NCBI GenBank assembly: GCA_016187935.1
Contig: JACPIU010000008.1
Span: 182,916 to 246,915, forward strand
DNA from: Bdellovibrio sp.
GTDB taxonomy: Bacteria > Bdellovibrionota > Bacteriovoracia > Bacteriovoracales > Bacteriovoracaceae
Length of the DNA stretch: 64,000 nt
Reading direction: 5' to 3'
Under the pieces are notes generated by a model. That model was not told where the DNA came from and did not search any database. It worked only from the letters and a program-made list of their open reading frames with translations. The translations under genes and the position numbers were made by a program. Positions 17,955-27,381 of this stretch are shown one piece after another (within the stretch, counting starts at the first letter, position 1; every line of letters begins with the position of its first letter).

Positions 17955-18626
17955 TTAACCGCGCGTGAAAAGATGGCCATCTTTCATCCATAAATTCTGG
18001 TTAAAATGGGAAGCCACTTTAGTATCATGAGTAACGACTATCAGAGTAGCTCCATACTGAGTTGCCAATGTTTTTAAAAGTAAAGTCACTTTTTCCGAGT
18101 TCACACTGTCAAGATTGCCAGTAGGTTCATCACACAGAAGGAGTTTGGGACGCAAAGATAATGCTCGAATTAAATTAATCCTTTGCTGCTCTCCGCCTGA
18201 TAATTGATACGGCATTTTTTCCAAACAATGCTGCACTTCAAGGTATTCTGCCAATTTTAGAACAGACTGCTCAATATCAGCAGTCAAAACGTTGCCGATC
18301 AAGGCCGGCAGAAGAATATTACTGCGACAATTCATCGAAGGCAGTAAAAAATGAAATTGAAAAACAAATCCAACAAAAAGATTGCGATAAACCGCTAGCT
18401 CCTGATTGGAAAAGTCCGCCAAATCTTTTCCATCGGCATAAATATTGCCTGAGGTCGGTCGGTCCAAACCACCCAGGAGGTACAGTAATGTTGATTTGCC
18501 AGAACCACTCGCCCCTTGAATAGCATACTGGTTACCGGCCATAAAATCGAAATTTACCCCGGAAAGTGCTTTAGTTGAGGCATATGATTTGGACAAATTT
18601 CGAACTGTGACTAAAGGTCTTTCCAC
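17955..18626 (-). CDS. lolD: Lipoprotein-release ABC transporter ATPase
   Basis: 223 residues. The Walker A is GASGSGKST, the Q-loop is in FVFQFHFLLPSM, the signature is LSGGEQQR, the Walker B is LLLCDEPTGNLD and the H-loop is VVTHD. It resembles the LolD/MacB ATPase branch and directly follows its permease gene. The complex extracts lipoproteins from the inner membrane for transfer to the outer membrane. No terminator is visible after it. Confidence 0.88.
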   Translation of the reverse strand: MERPLVTVRNLSKSYASTKALSGVNFDFMAGNQYAIQGASGSGKSTLLYLLGGLDRPTSGNIYADGKDLADFSNQELAVYRNLFVGFVFQFHFLLPSMNCRSNILLPALIGNVLTADIEQSVLKLAEYLEVQHCLEKMPYQLSGGEQQRINLIRALSLRPKLLLCDEPTGNLDSVNSEKVTLLLKTLATQYGATLIVVTHDTKVASHFNQNLWMKDGHLFTRG

Positions 18627-19844
18627 TTAATTAAACTCCATTCTGAGACCGGCAATAATCGGCCGATTCATAAAACGCCTCAACCCAAAAAACGCCAAAA
18701 TAATAATTTGGGCCAAGGCCGGGGCAAAGACAAGAAAATACTCAAACAGTCCTAATTTAATATCTAATCGCCCTAAGTGATAAATTTCACCTGGCACCTT
18801 GAGAAGGTCAAGATTATGCAAAAGAAGATCAAATATTTGCACAAAGACGAGAGAGATTAAGCAGGAAATAAACCATAATGTCATAAGAAAACAAGGCCAA
18901 AGTATGAATAACTGTTTCTCTGATAAACCCAAGGCCCTAAAGAGAAAAATTTCTTGCGCCTTTTTTTCATGAATATAAACAATGAATCCAAAAACATTAA
19001 AGAGAGAAACCAATACAATGACTTGAAGAACAAGCGCCAAAACCGTTTTTTCAATTTTCACAGCTTCCAACAGAATGCCAAAATCACTCCAGAACGGACG
19101 TATTTGGTAATGTTTTGGTAATTTTTGTTTTAATTTCTCTATAAAGCTACTTACTTCGGACTGCTGTTCTTCCGCTAAGGTTAAAAAAATATGATTGCCC
19201 ATGGTTTCATCTTCAACATCTCCCCAATTAGCACCAATAATCGTCCTGAGATCATTGAGCGTGAGATAAGCAACACGGGAGTCAAATTCAAAAAGCCCAT
19301 GGTCAAGCAATTGGTGAACCTTGAAAGCATTCAATGTCGGAAGCATCCTATTGCTCTCATGCCCTTGGGGAAGGGCCAAGACTATTTCATCTCCAACTCC
19401 TACCCCCAGATACTGGGCCAACTCTTTTCCCAAGGCGATCTGCCCGATCCTCAAATCAATCTTTATCCCCATAGCATTGCTATATTCTTCCGGGGTCACA
19501 CTCCTGAGTAAAATACCGCGAGAGTTTTGTTGCCTGATGATGAAGGCTTCCGTTTGATAAACGGTGGTGCGCCGAACGTTTGCAAACATTTCACTGGCCT
19601 GCTCAAAATCCTTTTCAATTTGCAATAAACTTAGCTGACCCTTGCGTGAAACAATCTGAATGTCGCCGGAGATCGATCGAAGTTTATGCCTCATTTCGCG
19701 ATCGAAACCATCCATAATTCCCAAGGCGCAAAGAATCACCGCCATAGAAAAAGCTAGACCAATTCCAACGCCAATTAGAAATTTGCGAGTGGCCCTGTCA
19801 ATCAATAATATTTTGAGAACGGGGATGAATAATCGCAGAATCAT
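18627..19844 (-). CDS. lolC: Lipoprotein-release ABC transporter permease (LolC/LolE type)
   Basis: 405 residues with the MacB/FtsX/LolC arrangement: an N-terminal TM segment (about 22-45), a large periplasmic domain, then three TM segments in the C-terminal half (about 265-400). GFDREMRHKLRSISGDIQI near the N-terminus is typical of LolC/LolE. Only one permease gene is present, so the transporter may be a homodimer (LolF-like) or use a second permease encoded elsewhere. Its start overlaps the prfB stop by four bases. Confidence 0.85.
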   Translation of the reverse strand: MILRLFIPVLKILLIDRATRKFLIGVGIGLAFSMAVILCALGIMDGFDREMRHKLRSISGDIQIVSRKGQLSLLQIEKDFEQASEMFANVRRTTVYQTEAFIIRQQNSRGILLRSVTPEEYSNAMGIKIDLRIGQIALGKELAQYLGVGVGDEIVLALPQGHESNRMLPTLNAFKVHQLLDHGLFEFDSRVAYLTLNDLRTIIGANWGDVEDETMGNHIFLTLAEEQQSEVSSFIEKLKQKLPKHYQIRPFWSDFGILLEAVKIEKTVLALVLQVIVLVSLFNVFGFIVYIHEKKAQEIFLFRALGLSEKQLFILWPCFLMTLWFISCLISLVFVQIFDLLLHNLDLLKVPGEIYHLGRLDIKLGLFEYFLVFAPALAQIIILAFFGLRRFMNRPIIAGLRMEFN

Positions 19845-20987
19845 GATGGAGTACCTTGAGATTTCTGCTCCACCATCCAGCGAAGATAGGCATCAATAAA
19901 ACTGTCAAGATTGCCGTCGAGTACGTCCTCCGCAGTAAAAACTTCATGACCGGTACGATGATCTTTGACTAGTTTATAGGGATGTAAAACATAGGAACGA
20001 ATTTGGGCCCCCCAACCGATATCTTCCTTGTCCGCTTCAACAGCATCGGCCTTGGCGCGACGCTTTGCCATTTCCATTTCATAGAGTCGGGAACGCAAAA
20101 TCTTTAAAGCTAATGCCTTATTTTTGAGCTGACTGCGTTCTTTTTGGCAGACAACCACAATCCCCGTTGGCAGGTGAGTAAAGCGGACCGCCGAATCAGT
20201 CGTATTGACCCCCTGGCCGCCTGCACCGCCGGAACGAAAAACATCTATCCTCAGGTCTTTATCCGCAATCACGATTTCAATGTCGTCTTCAATTTCCGGT
20301 GTTACCCAGATTGAAGCAAAGGAAGTGTGTCTGCGAGCATTGGAATCGAAGGGAGAAATACGCACCAGTCGGTGTACTCCCGATTCGGATTTCAACAGAC
20401 CATAAGCAAAAGGTCCCTCGACCATAAATGAAACAGACTTGATTCCGGCCGTCTCTCCCTCTTGAGTATCAATCAATGAAAGTTTAAACCTTTTATTCTC
20501 GGCCCATTTTATTATCATGCGATACAACATTGACGCCCAATCACATGACTCTGTTCCCCCCGCCCCTGCGTTGATACTGACAATGGCATTTAAAGAATCA
20601 TTTTCATCAGAGAGGAGAACCTTTTGTTCCATTTCTTTAAACTGCTTAATAAATTTATCATATACGCTTACAGCTTCCGTACCAGAATTCACATCTCCTT
20701 CTTGAGTGCAAAAATCATATAAAATTAAAAATTCATCACGTAATTGCTCTAAGATAAGATAGCTTGCCGTGATGTCCTTTAAGAGAGATTTTTCTTGTTG
20801 AATTTTGGCGGCATTGGTGGAGTCGTTCCAGAAACCATCCATGGCTTCGATGTGAGTAATTTCTTCTATTCGAGCAAGCTTGGACTCAATTTCAAAGTGA
20901 CCTCCGAAGCATGGATAATTTATCTTCGTAAGATTTTAGAACAATCTTTTTTTCATCAAGCTTAATTTGTAAAGTTTCGTCAATCAT
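19841..20987 (-). CDS. prfB: Peptide chain release factor 2, programmed +1 frameshift
   Basis: RF2 recognises UGA and UAA stop codons. The gene is split. A 31-codon first frame starts at an ATG at 20987 (preceded by AGGAAG) and stops at TGA 20892-20894. The second frame runs from 20893 to 19841 and encodes 350 residues. Reading through by skipping T20894 gives a 381-residue protein with RISPFDS (the SPF stop-recognition motif) and SGGAGGQGVN (the GGQ hydrolysis motif). This is the known autoregulatory RF2 frameshift, not a damaged gene. The gene lies 16 bases after ybeY and overlaps lolC by four bases. Confidence 0.95.
20892..20906 (-). promoter_or_regulatory. prfB programmed frameshift site
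   Basis: The minus strand reads CGG AGG TCA CTT TGA: an internal Shine-Dalgarno-like CGGAGG three bases before the slippery CTT and the in-frame stop TGA. The spacing is the same as in the classical Escherichia coli site. When RF2 is scarce, ribosomes pause at TGA and slip +1. Confidence 0.93.
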
Positions 20988-21003
20988 GGTCTTCCTAAGA
21001 TAA

Positions 21004-21519
21004 TCATGGATAAATCATGCCCATCATTTGATCTTCAAGTCTTTGCATGAGTTTTTCTTCTTTTCCAGAAAGCTCATGGTCAAATCCCAAAAGATGCAAT
21101 AGGCCATGAGTATAGAGATGTAAAATTTCCTGTTCAAGGGAAATATCAAACTGCCTGGCCTGTTTTTGCGCCACAGGAACACAGATAAAGATATCGCCCA
21201 AGGCCAAGAGGGATGGCAAGGGATGTTCATGATGCCCTCGTCTTAAGCTATCGAATAAGGGAAAGGACAAAACATCAGTGGATTTAGTGATTTTTCGATA
21301 TCGGGTATTGAGCATTTGAATCCGCTGCGCACCACACAAAACGACGTTCCAAGTAACAATCTTGACCCCTTTAATATCTAAAAGCAGAGCTGGCTTAAGC
21401 AAAGTCTTCAAAAAGGCCTTGTGCACATTCTCCAAAGCATTCACTCGAAAACCTTCTGGTCTCAATCTTTTTAGCGTACAGTGATAGCGGATTTTAATTT
21501 TTATCAATCCAACCTTCAT
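21004..21519 (-). CDS. ybeY: Endoribonuclease YbeY (rRNA maturation factor)
   Basis: About 171 residues from the ATG at 21519. HGLLHLLGFDHE gives the zinc-binding histidines of YbeY, and TDVLSFPLF is the other family hallmark. YbeY acts in 16S rRNA 3' processing and ribosome quality control. The open frame extends to 21597, but that would overlap the divergent mazG gene, so the shorter start is preferred; no strong ribosome site marks either. It is the first gene of ybeY-prfB-lolC-lolD. Confidence 0.9.
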   Translation of the reverse strand: MKVGLIKIKIRYHCTLKRLRPEGFRVNALENVHKAFLKTLLKPALLLDIKGVKIVTWNVVLCGAQRIQMLNTRYRKITKSTDVLSFPLFDSLRRGHHEHPLPSLLALGDIFICVPVAQKQARQFDISLEQEILHLYTHGLLHLLGFDHELSGKEEKLMQRLEDQMMGMIYP

Positions 21520-21565
21520 AGATAGAGGGACATAGCATATTACACTTAAACGGAACGAAGAATCT

Positions 21566-22357
21566 ATGGATAAACTGACCCAGGCCTTCCACACCATTCA
21601 GAAGTTGCGCGATCCAGTTCATGGATGCCCTTGGGATCTTGAACAAACTCATCAAAGTTTGGCCAAATATCTAATCGAAGAATGTTATGAATTTTTGGCC
21701 GCTCTGGCCTCTTCTGATGACTTGGCCATGTCGCAAGAATTGGGCGACATTTTACTGCAGATTTATCTCCATAGTATTTTGGCCGAGGAACGGGGTGTTT
21801 TCTCAATTGATCAAGTAGCACAGCAATTGCAAGAAAAAATTATCCGCCGTCATCCCCATGTGTTTGGAGATGTCAAAATCAAAAACGCTCATGAAGTTGA
21901 AGCCAATTGGCAGAAAATCAAGGCCCAGGAAAAAGAGGGGAAGCAACCCACTACTTTTTTCCCGGATGACTTACTTAAATTACCTGGTTTACTGGCGGCA
22001 TTAAAAATAGGCAAGGTTTCTGAAAAGATCAATTTTGATTGGGAAAATGCCAATCAGGTCGCCATGAAAGTCGAAGAGGAATGGAAGGAACTTCAAGTTG
22101 AGCTGCAAGCACAGAATAAAGAAAAAACAGAGGAAGAACTGGGCGACTTCCTCTTCACGATTGTCCAACTGGCACGACATCTCAACATTGATCCTGAATT
22201 GGCCTTGATAAAGGCCAATCAAAAATTTCTCAATCGTTTTCACAAAATGGAAGAGTATCTGAGGAGAGATCAGAAAAATATCCATGCGCTTTCATCTCAC
22301 GAACTGGATCAGTATTGGAATCGCGCTAAAGGTAAAGTTACAAATGTTAAAGCTTAA
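21566..22357 (+). CDS. mazG: Nucleoside triphosphate pyrophosphohydrolase MazG
   Basis: 263 residues in two MazG domains. The first has RDPVHGCPWDLEQTH, EECYEF and ELGDILLQIYLHS, with the Glu/Asp metal ligands. The second repeats the pattern with EEELGDFLFTIVQL. MazG hydrolyses NTPs, including aberrant nucleotides, and can affect ppGpp levels. It starts a two-gene plus-strand unit with coaE, and its 3' end overlaps coaE by 14 bases. Confidence 0.93.
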   Translation: MDKLTQAFHTIQKLRDPVHGCPWDLEQTHQSLAKYLIEECYEFLAALASSDDLAMSQELGDILLQIYLHSILAEERGVFSIDQVAQQLQEKIIRRHPHVFGDVKIKNAHEVEANWQKIKAQEKEGKQPTTFFPDDLLKLPGLLAALKIGKVSEKINFDWENANQVAMKVEEEWKELQVELQAQNKEKTEEELGDFLFTIVQLARHLNIDPELALIKANQKFLNRFHKMEEYLRRDQKNIHALSSHELDQYWNRAKGKVTNVKA

Positions 22358-22988
22358 AGCAGAGTACATCAAACTAGTTCCAGAGAAGCGTATTCATAGT
22401 TGCCAAGTTCCCGTGATTGGTCTCACTGGAGGTATTGCTTCGGGCAAATCCACCGCCAGTCGATATTTGGAGGAAATGGGATGTTTCATTATATGCGCAG
22501 ATAAATTGGTAAAAGAGATTTATCGTGAGGAAGCAACCATCGCTCAAATTGCAGAATTGGCCCCCACTGTTATCAAAGAAGGGAAAATTGACTTTGCACT
22601 CTTGCGCTCAATTGTTTTTCAAAATCCTCCCATTAAGCAAAAAGTGGAGGCCATCATTTACGCTCAATTGCCCCGTTACTTTCAAGCTAAGGCCAACACT
22701 TTGCCTGCGGCCTTCATCGTCTATGATGTCCCACTTCTCTTTGAAAAAAAACTTGCGCCTCTTTTTGATTTAACTGTTTGTGTGTATTGTTCCGCCCAAA
22801 TACAAAAGGAACGCCTCATAAAACGCGATGCCATTAGTGCCGAATTGGCCGATAAAATGATACAGGCACAGATGCCACTTGAACTTAAGAAAGATATGTC
22901 CGATTTTGTGATCACGACACTTGCCAGTCACGCAGAACTAAAAAACCAACTGAGGAATTTCTTGGAGAAAATTACGATTGTTGAATAG
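22344..22988 (+). CDS. coaE: Dephospho-CoA kinase
   Basis: 214 residues from the ATG at 22344. IGLTGGIASGKST is the P-loop, ADKLVKEIY follows, and VYDVPLLFEKKL is the CoaE lid/substrate segment. It performs the last step of coenzyme A synthesis. An upstream in-frame start at 22284 lies inside mazG and is less likely. It overlaps the convergent membrane-protein gene by 17 bases. Confidence 0.93.
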   Translation: MLKLKAEYIKLVPEKRIHSCQVPVIGLTGGIASGKSTASRYLEEMGCFIICADKLVKEIYREEATIAQIAELAPTVIKEGKIDFALLRSIVFQNPPIKQKVEAIIYAQLPRYFQAKANTLPAAFIVYDVPLLFEKKLAPLFDLTVCVYCSAQIQKERLIKRDAISAELADKMIQAQMPLELKKDMSDFVITTLASHAELKNQLRNFLEKITIVE

Positions 22989-25344
22989 GGGTATCGAGTT
23001 CAATCGGAGGCTCGGGCGCAACCGGAGTTTCATCCACCTTTTCTACAATCAGCTTTCGCATCTGCTCACCGACTTTTTCGGCATCCCTAAAAGATTTCAC
23101 AATCTGTTTGAGGGTTTCAATTAAGCCATTTTCATTGCTCTCAATATTGGCAACCATTTTCGATATTTCATAATCACCCGGGATAGATTCGGATCTATCA
23201 GGTAATTTTGGCATTGATCCCAATTCCCTCACGGATTCATCAAAATTCATTTCGAGCTTGGCCAGCCCGACTTCCAACTGGGTAAAGCAAGTGCCGAATT
23301 CGCTAAAGCTCGTATCGATACTTTTAACTAGTTTTTTTAACTGAGAGAACTCATCCTCAAGCGCCCGATCATTTTCATGCGTCTTCGATTTGAGAAGACA
23401 GTGATCAAGCGCCTGGATAATGTCAGATTTATTTGTATCAATAATTTTCTTCGCCTTTTTAACTTGATCCTTTAACGGGCCAAGAGATTTGATCGAAACC
23501 ACATTATGCTCAAAACCACTCTTATATTTATCTAAAGCTGCCGTGGCGATCTTGCAATCATTGGCAAAGATCTTTAAATTGCTCAAGAGCCAGTGTGTTT
23601 GCTTTTCTAATTCAGCACGTGAGAGTGCAAGATTAATAAAGTTCTTCTTAGCGTCTTTAAAACTGTCAATGGCCACTTTTTGAATATTCATACTCTGGGT
23701 AATGGCCTTGGAAATATCGGTTTTGACTTTCATTTGATCGCAGATTTCATTTTCTAATTTCTCAATCTCACATAACAGTCCATTTCTCTGATCTGTTATA
23801 TAATTTCCGATAGTTTGAAATTTTTCATAGATTCCGGCGATCCCACTTACCTCAAAATCATTCGCAAGCGCTTGCATTGCGGCCGCGTTATCAGAAGAAT
23901 TTAGCAGATAATCCAGCATTTTATTAATCGGAACAGTTAAACTTACCAGTTGTAAATTCAGCGTTTCCTCCATGGCCTTCATCGGATAGAAAAATACCAT
24001 GACCTTTCGCTGGCCCGAATATTCAATCGGAGTCACATACATTTCATATGAAGAAGCTTCCTCTGTATCCTTAGGGCGCACTTTAATCTGATAAATACCT
24101 GGCAAATTATTAGTCAATGCTGACTTGATCGGATCTTCATGCCCTAAATTTGTATATTGCAGAAGAAAATCCCAGCTCAAATTATTTTCAAAATCTTTTT
24201 GCCCGGTCAAATTCCATTGTTCAAAGAAAATATGATTGGCCCATACTACGCGAAGATTTGTGTCAAATAGTAATGAGGCAAAAGGCAGACCATCTTGCAC
24301 AAGCGATCCGAAGGCCAAGCGACGCTGTGTGTACTCTCGCAGTTTCATAAATGCTTGGCCAAATTTTTGGGAAAATCCCGCGATCTCGGTATTGTCAAAA
24401 ACTTCTTGCGATAATATCCCGCGTTTAATGATATCGAGAGTCGTTTGCTCTTGTTGCAACTGCTGCCTTCTATTGGTAAAGCGATGGATGATTGCACCTG
24501 AGATGAACGCAAGTAGTAAGAAAATGGCCAGTAGTCCCAAGGCTTCAAGCGCATGTTTATTTAAATTATTCAGGCCCTGTTTTTTTGCAGCTGCGGTTGA
24601 AACGCTCTCTTTCGCCCAAATTTCAACTTGGCCATCAAATTTATCCAGAGCGACTCTGAGATTTTCTGTATTTTTATGTAGAATGGACAGTTCCTCAATA
24701 TCGGAATTCATTTGATTAAGAAGTGTCTCAACTAATTTTTTATCCGCACCGGAAAGAATTGAACCATTAACAATTTCTTTTGCCCGTGTGAAATCCGACT
24801 CTAACGATGCAACAAAAGGTTCAAGTCGACCGGTTGTCGTCAAGGCAGTGGCCCTTTCAAGGAACTGCTGTGCCCGTTGACCCGATCGCTCTGAAATGGC
24901 AATTAATGTCGGCCATCGTTTCGATCTGGCAAGACTCTCTAATGACGCCAGTTTTTCTATCAAAACATTTAAAGGTCCTTGTACCTGCGGGCGAGACATA
25001 ATCTCTGAGAATGCTTGTTCCACCGCTTGCATCTGCGGTTCAATCGAATTAATGCTGATTACACTTGGCATCTGTTGGATGGCCTGCCCTATTTCTTTTT
25101 TGATGCGCTCAAAATATTCATTAGACTCGCGCAAATCTCCATGTAAAAAAGATAATTTTGCCTTCTGATAATTTCGATTTTCCAAAACTGATGCAATTGA
25201 AGGCCCAACATTGTAGACGCTGGCCAGAAACTCCGGATCAAACCCACCCTTAAATTGCAGATAATACGCCGCCCATCCAGCTGCGAATATATTGATTAGC
25301 AATACACTTGAATAAAAATAGAAATTAATGCTGCTTTTTTTCAT
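22972..25344 (-). CDS. Chemoreceptor-shaped membrane protein, function unknown
   Basis: 790 residues. TM1 covers about 9-29, a long helical periplasmic domain about 30-262 and TM2 266-287. A HAMP-like/helical linker follows, then a PAS-like domain (about 345-450, with LLFDTNLRVVWANHIFF) and a long helical, probably coiled-coil C-terminus to about 770, ending in a Pro/Glu-rich tail. The layout is that of a methyl-accepting chemotaxis protein, but I cannot find the conserved signalling hairpin (the AIEAARAGE-type tip), and there is no kinase, GGDEF or other output domain. It lies after fliA at the 3' end of the flagellar operon with a good AGGAAGG ribosome site. A role in flagellar placement or control is possible; I do not recognise the family. 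Confidence 0.75.
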   Translation of the reverse strand: MKKSSINFYFYSSVLLINIFAAGWAAYYLQFKGGFDPEFLASVYNVGPSIASVLENRNYQKAKLSFLHGDLRESNEYFERIKKEIGQAIQQMPSVISINSIEPQMQAVEQAFSEIMSRPQVQGPLNVLIEKLASLESLARSKRWPTLIAISERSGQRAQQFLERATALTTTGRLEPFVASLESDFTRAKEIVNGSILSGADKKLVETLLNQMNSDIEELSILHKNTENLRVALDKFDGQVEIWAKESVSTAAAKKQGLNNLNKHALEALGLLAIFLLLAFISGAIIHRFTNRRQQLQQEQTTLDIIKRGILSQEVFDNTEIAGFSQKFGQAFMKLREYTQRRLAFGSLVQDGLPFASLLFDTNLRVVWANHIFFEQWNLTGQKDFENNLSWDFLLQYTNLGHEDPIKSALTNNLPGIYQIKVRPKDTEEASSYEMYVTPIEYSGQRKVMVFFYPMKAMEETLNLQLVSLTVPINKMLDYLLNSSDNAAAMQALANDFEVSGIAGIYEKFQTIGNYITDQRNGLLCEIEKLENEICDQMKVKTDISKAITQSMNIQKVAIDSFKDAKKNFINLALSRAELEKQTHWLLSNLKIFANDCKIATAALDKYKSGFEHNVVSIKSLGPLKDQVKKAKKIIDTNKSDIIQALDHCLLKSKTHENDRALEDEFSQLKKLVKSIDTSFSEFGTCFTQLEVGLAKLEMNFDESVRELGSMPKLPDRSESIPGDYEISKMVANIESNENGLIETLKQIVKSFRDAEKVGEQMRKLIVEKVDETPVAPEPPIELDTPIQQS

Positions 25345-25368
25345 TATACGCCTTCCTAGCTTTGGCCA

Positions 25369-25527
25369 CTAATCCACCCACAAAAGTGGATTCGAATGGT
25401 ATCTCGATTGCTCATGGCCTGCATTCTTCAAAAACCACTTCTTGCGATTTTGCTTGGACCAAACTTGATGGCCCCATTGATTAATTATGAACGATTCTTT
25501 CAGTGATGAAAAAGGATTTCCTGGCAT
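25369..25527 (-). CDS. Possible 52-aa small protein between fliA and the membrane protein
   Basis: On the minus strand an ATG at 25527 opens a 52-codon frame beginning MPGNPFSSLKESF and rich in Trp, Lys and Asn. It ends in NPLLWVD, 24 bases before the next gene. The same frame is open further upstream to a TGA just before 25570, with no other good start. The ribosome site is weak (GAGAA). It fills the otherwise empty gap between two co-directional flagellar genes. I do not recognise it. Confidence 0.3.
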   Translation of the reverse strand: MPGNPFSSLKESFIINQWGHQVWSKQNRKKWFLKNAGHEQSRYHSNPLLWVD

Positions 25528-25565
25528 TTTCTCAAGCAATTTTTTAGTTTCCCAATCATCTTTGA

Positions 25566-26357
25566 CTATTCTTGTCCGACAAGATCATCGACAGAGTCGA
25601 CAACTAGCCGAAGTTTCGATCGAAGACGCAGGACCGCTTGCGTATGAAGTTGTGAGACCCTCGATTCCGTCACATCGAGTACCTGTCCAATTTCCTTAAG
25701 ATTTAGGTCCTCATAATAATACAGGGATAATACAAGTTTTTGTTTATCTGGTAGAGTTTTAATTCCTTCCTTGATTTTCTCCTTGAGATCCTTGTAATTG
25801 ACTGCCTGGTAAGGATTATTGCTACGTGAGCTTTCCATAAGCCCGGCCATCAATTTCTTGTCACCTCGACTGAAACTGGCGGTGTCATCAATGTTTAAAA
25901 GAGAAATGGATTTGGCCTTATTGAGAAGGTCATGGAACTCATCTTGTGACATATGAAGTTCAGCGCACATCTCTTCATCTGTCACGGGACGACCAAATTG
26001 AGATTCGAGCTTGGCGTATGTTTTTTCTACTAATTTTGCCTTTTCACGAATAGAACGCGGCACCCAATCTTGGGCGCGCAATTCATCCAATATGGCCCCC
26101 CGAATCCGGAATTCGGCATAAGTTTTGAATTTGTTATCGCGAGAAGGATCAAATTTCTCAATCGCATCCATCAAGCCGATGACTCCACAAGAAACTAAAT
26201 CGTCCAGCTCAATATTGGATGGCAAACGAGAAGCAATTTTTTGTGCTACGTATTTTACCAGAGGGGCATATTCTATAATAATCTCATCTTTAACTTCCTG
26301 ACTTACTGTAGATCGATAATCCTTGAGGCCTTTTAACTTCTTTGCCAGGGATGACAT
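25566..26357 (-). CDS. fliA: Flagellar RNA polymerase sigma factor (FliA/WhiG type)
   Basis: 263 residues from the ATG at 26357, which has AAGGAG nine bases upstream; the open frame reaches 26408. Region 2 has YAPLVKYVAQKIASRLP, DLVSCGVIGLMDAIEKFDP and TYAEFRIRGAILDELRAQDWVPRS. Region 4 has LPDKQKLVLSLYYYEDLNLKEIG and VTESRVSQLHTQA. It directs transcription of late flagellar and motility genes. It follows flhG by ten bases. Confidence 0.93.
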   Translation of the reverse strand: MSSLAKKLKGLKDYRSTVSQEVKDEIIIEYAPLVKYVAQKIASRLPSNIELDDLVSCGVIGLMDAIEKFDPSRDNKFKTYAEFRIRGAILDELRAQDWVPRSIREKAKLVEKTYAKLESQFGRPVTDEEMCAELHMSQDEFHDLLNKAKSISLLNIDDTASFSRGDKKLMAGLMESSRSNNPYQAVNYKDLKEKIKEGIKTLPDKQKLVLSLYYYEDLNLKEIGQVLDVTESRVSQLHTQAVLRLRSKLRLVVDSVDDLVGQE

Positions 26358-26367
26358 CAGGTTCTCC

Positions 26368-27276
26368 TTAGCTAAAACGGTGTTGGACGTTATCAGCACT
26401 TCGAACATCAGGGCGCAGCGCCGTGCTTACGTCACGAGATACGTCAACCCCTTCCTCGGTTAATTTTGAAACGATACTTAAAAATTTTCTCTGGTCATTT
26501 TTTTCCTCGGAAAAAAATTGCCGGTCAAAACTTTCCGGGTCTACGCCGTAATCATGAATATGCCCGACGAATTCAAGGCGTCCTGCCAAAAAGCGTTCCA
26601 CCGTTTCACCGAGCGATTTAACAATCCTGAGATATTGCGCTTCGTCCTTAATTCTATTGAGAAGCACGCAATTATGATCGATTCCATGGATATTCTTGAG
26701 CAATTTGATTACAGAATACGAGTCCGTCAGTGATGAAATATCTGGATTCACGACAAGAAGACGCTTGTCCGCATAAGCGCAAAGAGAAAGAACTTCTCGT
26801 CCTGCTCCGGCAGGACAATCAATGATTATGCTGTCATACCGCTTTTCACATTGAACCAGCAAATCAATAACTTTGCATTCAATTTTTTCATCACTAAAAA
26901 CAATCTTTTCCTGCCCGTGATGCCCGGGCAGAAGATCGAAATACGAAGTCGAAAGAATTAGAGAATTCAAATCGACTTCCCCGGAAAGATAATCATACAA
27001 TCCGAAGCTTGGCCTAAGCCCAAGTTTCAAAGCGGTATTGCTCAAATTATAATCGAAGTCGATGCAAATTACTTTCTTTCCCGATTCCCCCAATGAGCGA
27101 GCAAGCTTAAGGGCCATGGTAGTTTTGCCTACTCCACCTTTACCGCTGGCAATTGCAATGCTCTGGGAGCGTACCGATGCGTTTTTTAGATTTGAAATTT
27201 GTTTGCTTTTTCCAGGGAAACCCGAGACAGAAGTCCGCTGGGAATCCAACCATTCTGAGGCATTGTTAGTCGACAT
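26368..27276 (-). CDS. flhG: MinD-like flagellar number ATPase FlhG
   Basis: 302 residues from the ATG at 27276, preceded by AGGAGACAGG. The deviant Walker A is IASGKGGVGKTT, the switch region is VICIDFDYNLSN and the Walker B is SIIIDCPAGAG. FlhG restricts flagellar number and normally stimulates the FlhF GTPase through an N-terminal DQAxxLR motif. Here the N-terminal tail reads MSTNNASEWLDSQR and has no clear DQAxxLR. This matters because the adjacent FlhF lacks GTPase residues. The C-terminus is longer than the usual amphipathic helix and ends in an Asp/Arg/Ser-rich tail. Confidence 0.88.
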   Translation of the reverse strand: MSTNNASEWLDSQRTSVSGFPGKSKQISNLKNASVRSQSIAIASGKGGVGKTTMALKLARSLGESGKKVICIDFDYNLSNTALKLGLRPSFGLYDYLSGEVDLNSLILSTSYFDLLPGHHGQEKIVFSDEKIECKVIDLLVQCEKRYDSIIIDCPAGAGREVLSLCAYADKRLLVVNPDISSLTDSYSVIKLLKNIHGIDHNCVLLNRIKDEAQYLRIVKSLGETVERFLAGRLEFVGHIHDYGVDPESFDRQFFSEEKNDQRKFLSIVSKLTEEGVDVSRDVSTALRPDVRSADNVQHRFS

Positions 27277-27381
27277 CCTGTCTCCTGCTAACACCAAACT
27301 TAGTTAATCTTGCACATCGCCGATGATCGCTCCTGCTTTCATTGGCATTCCGTCCATCCTGCACATTCGTGCTTCAAAATC

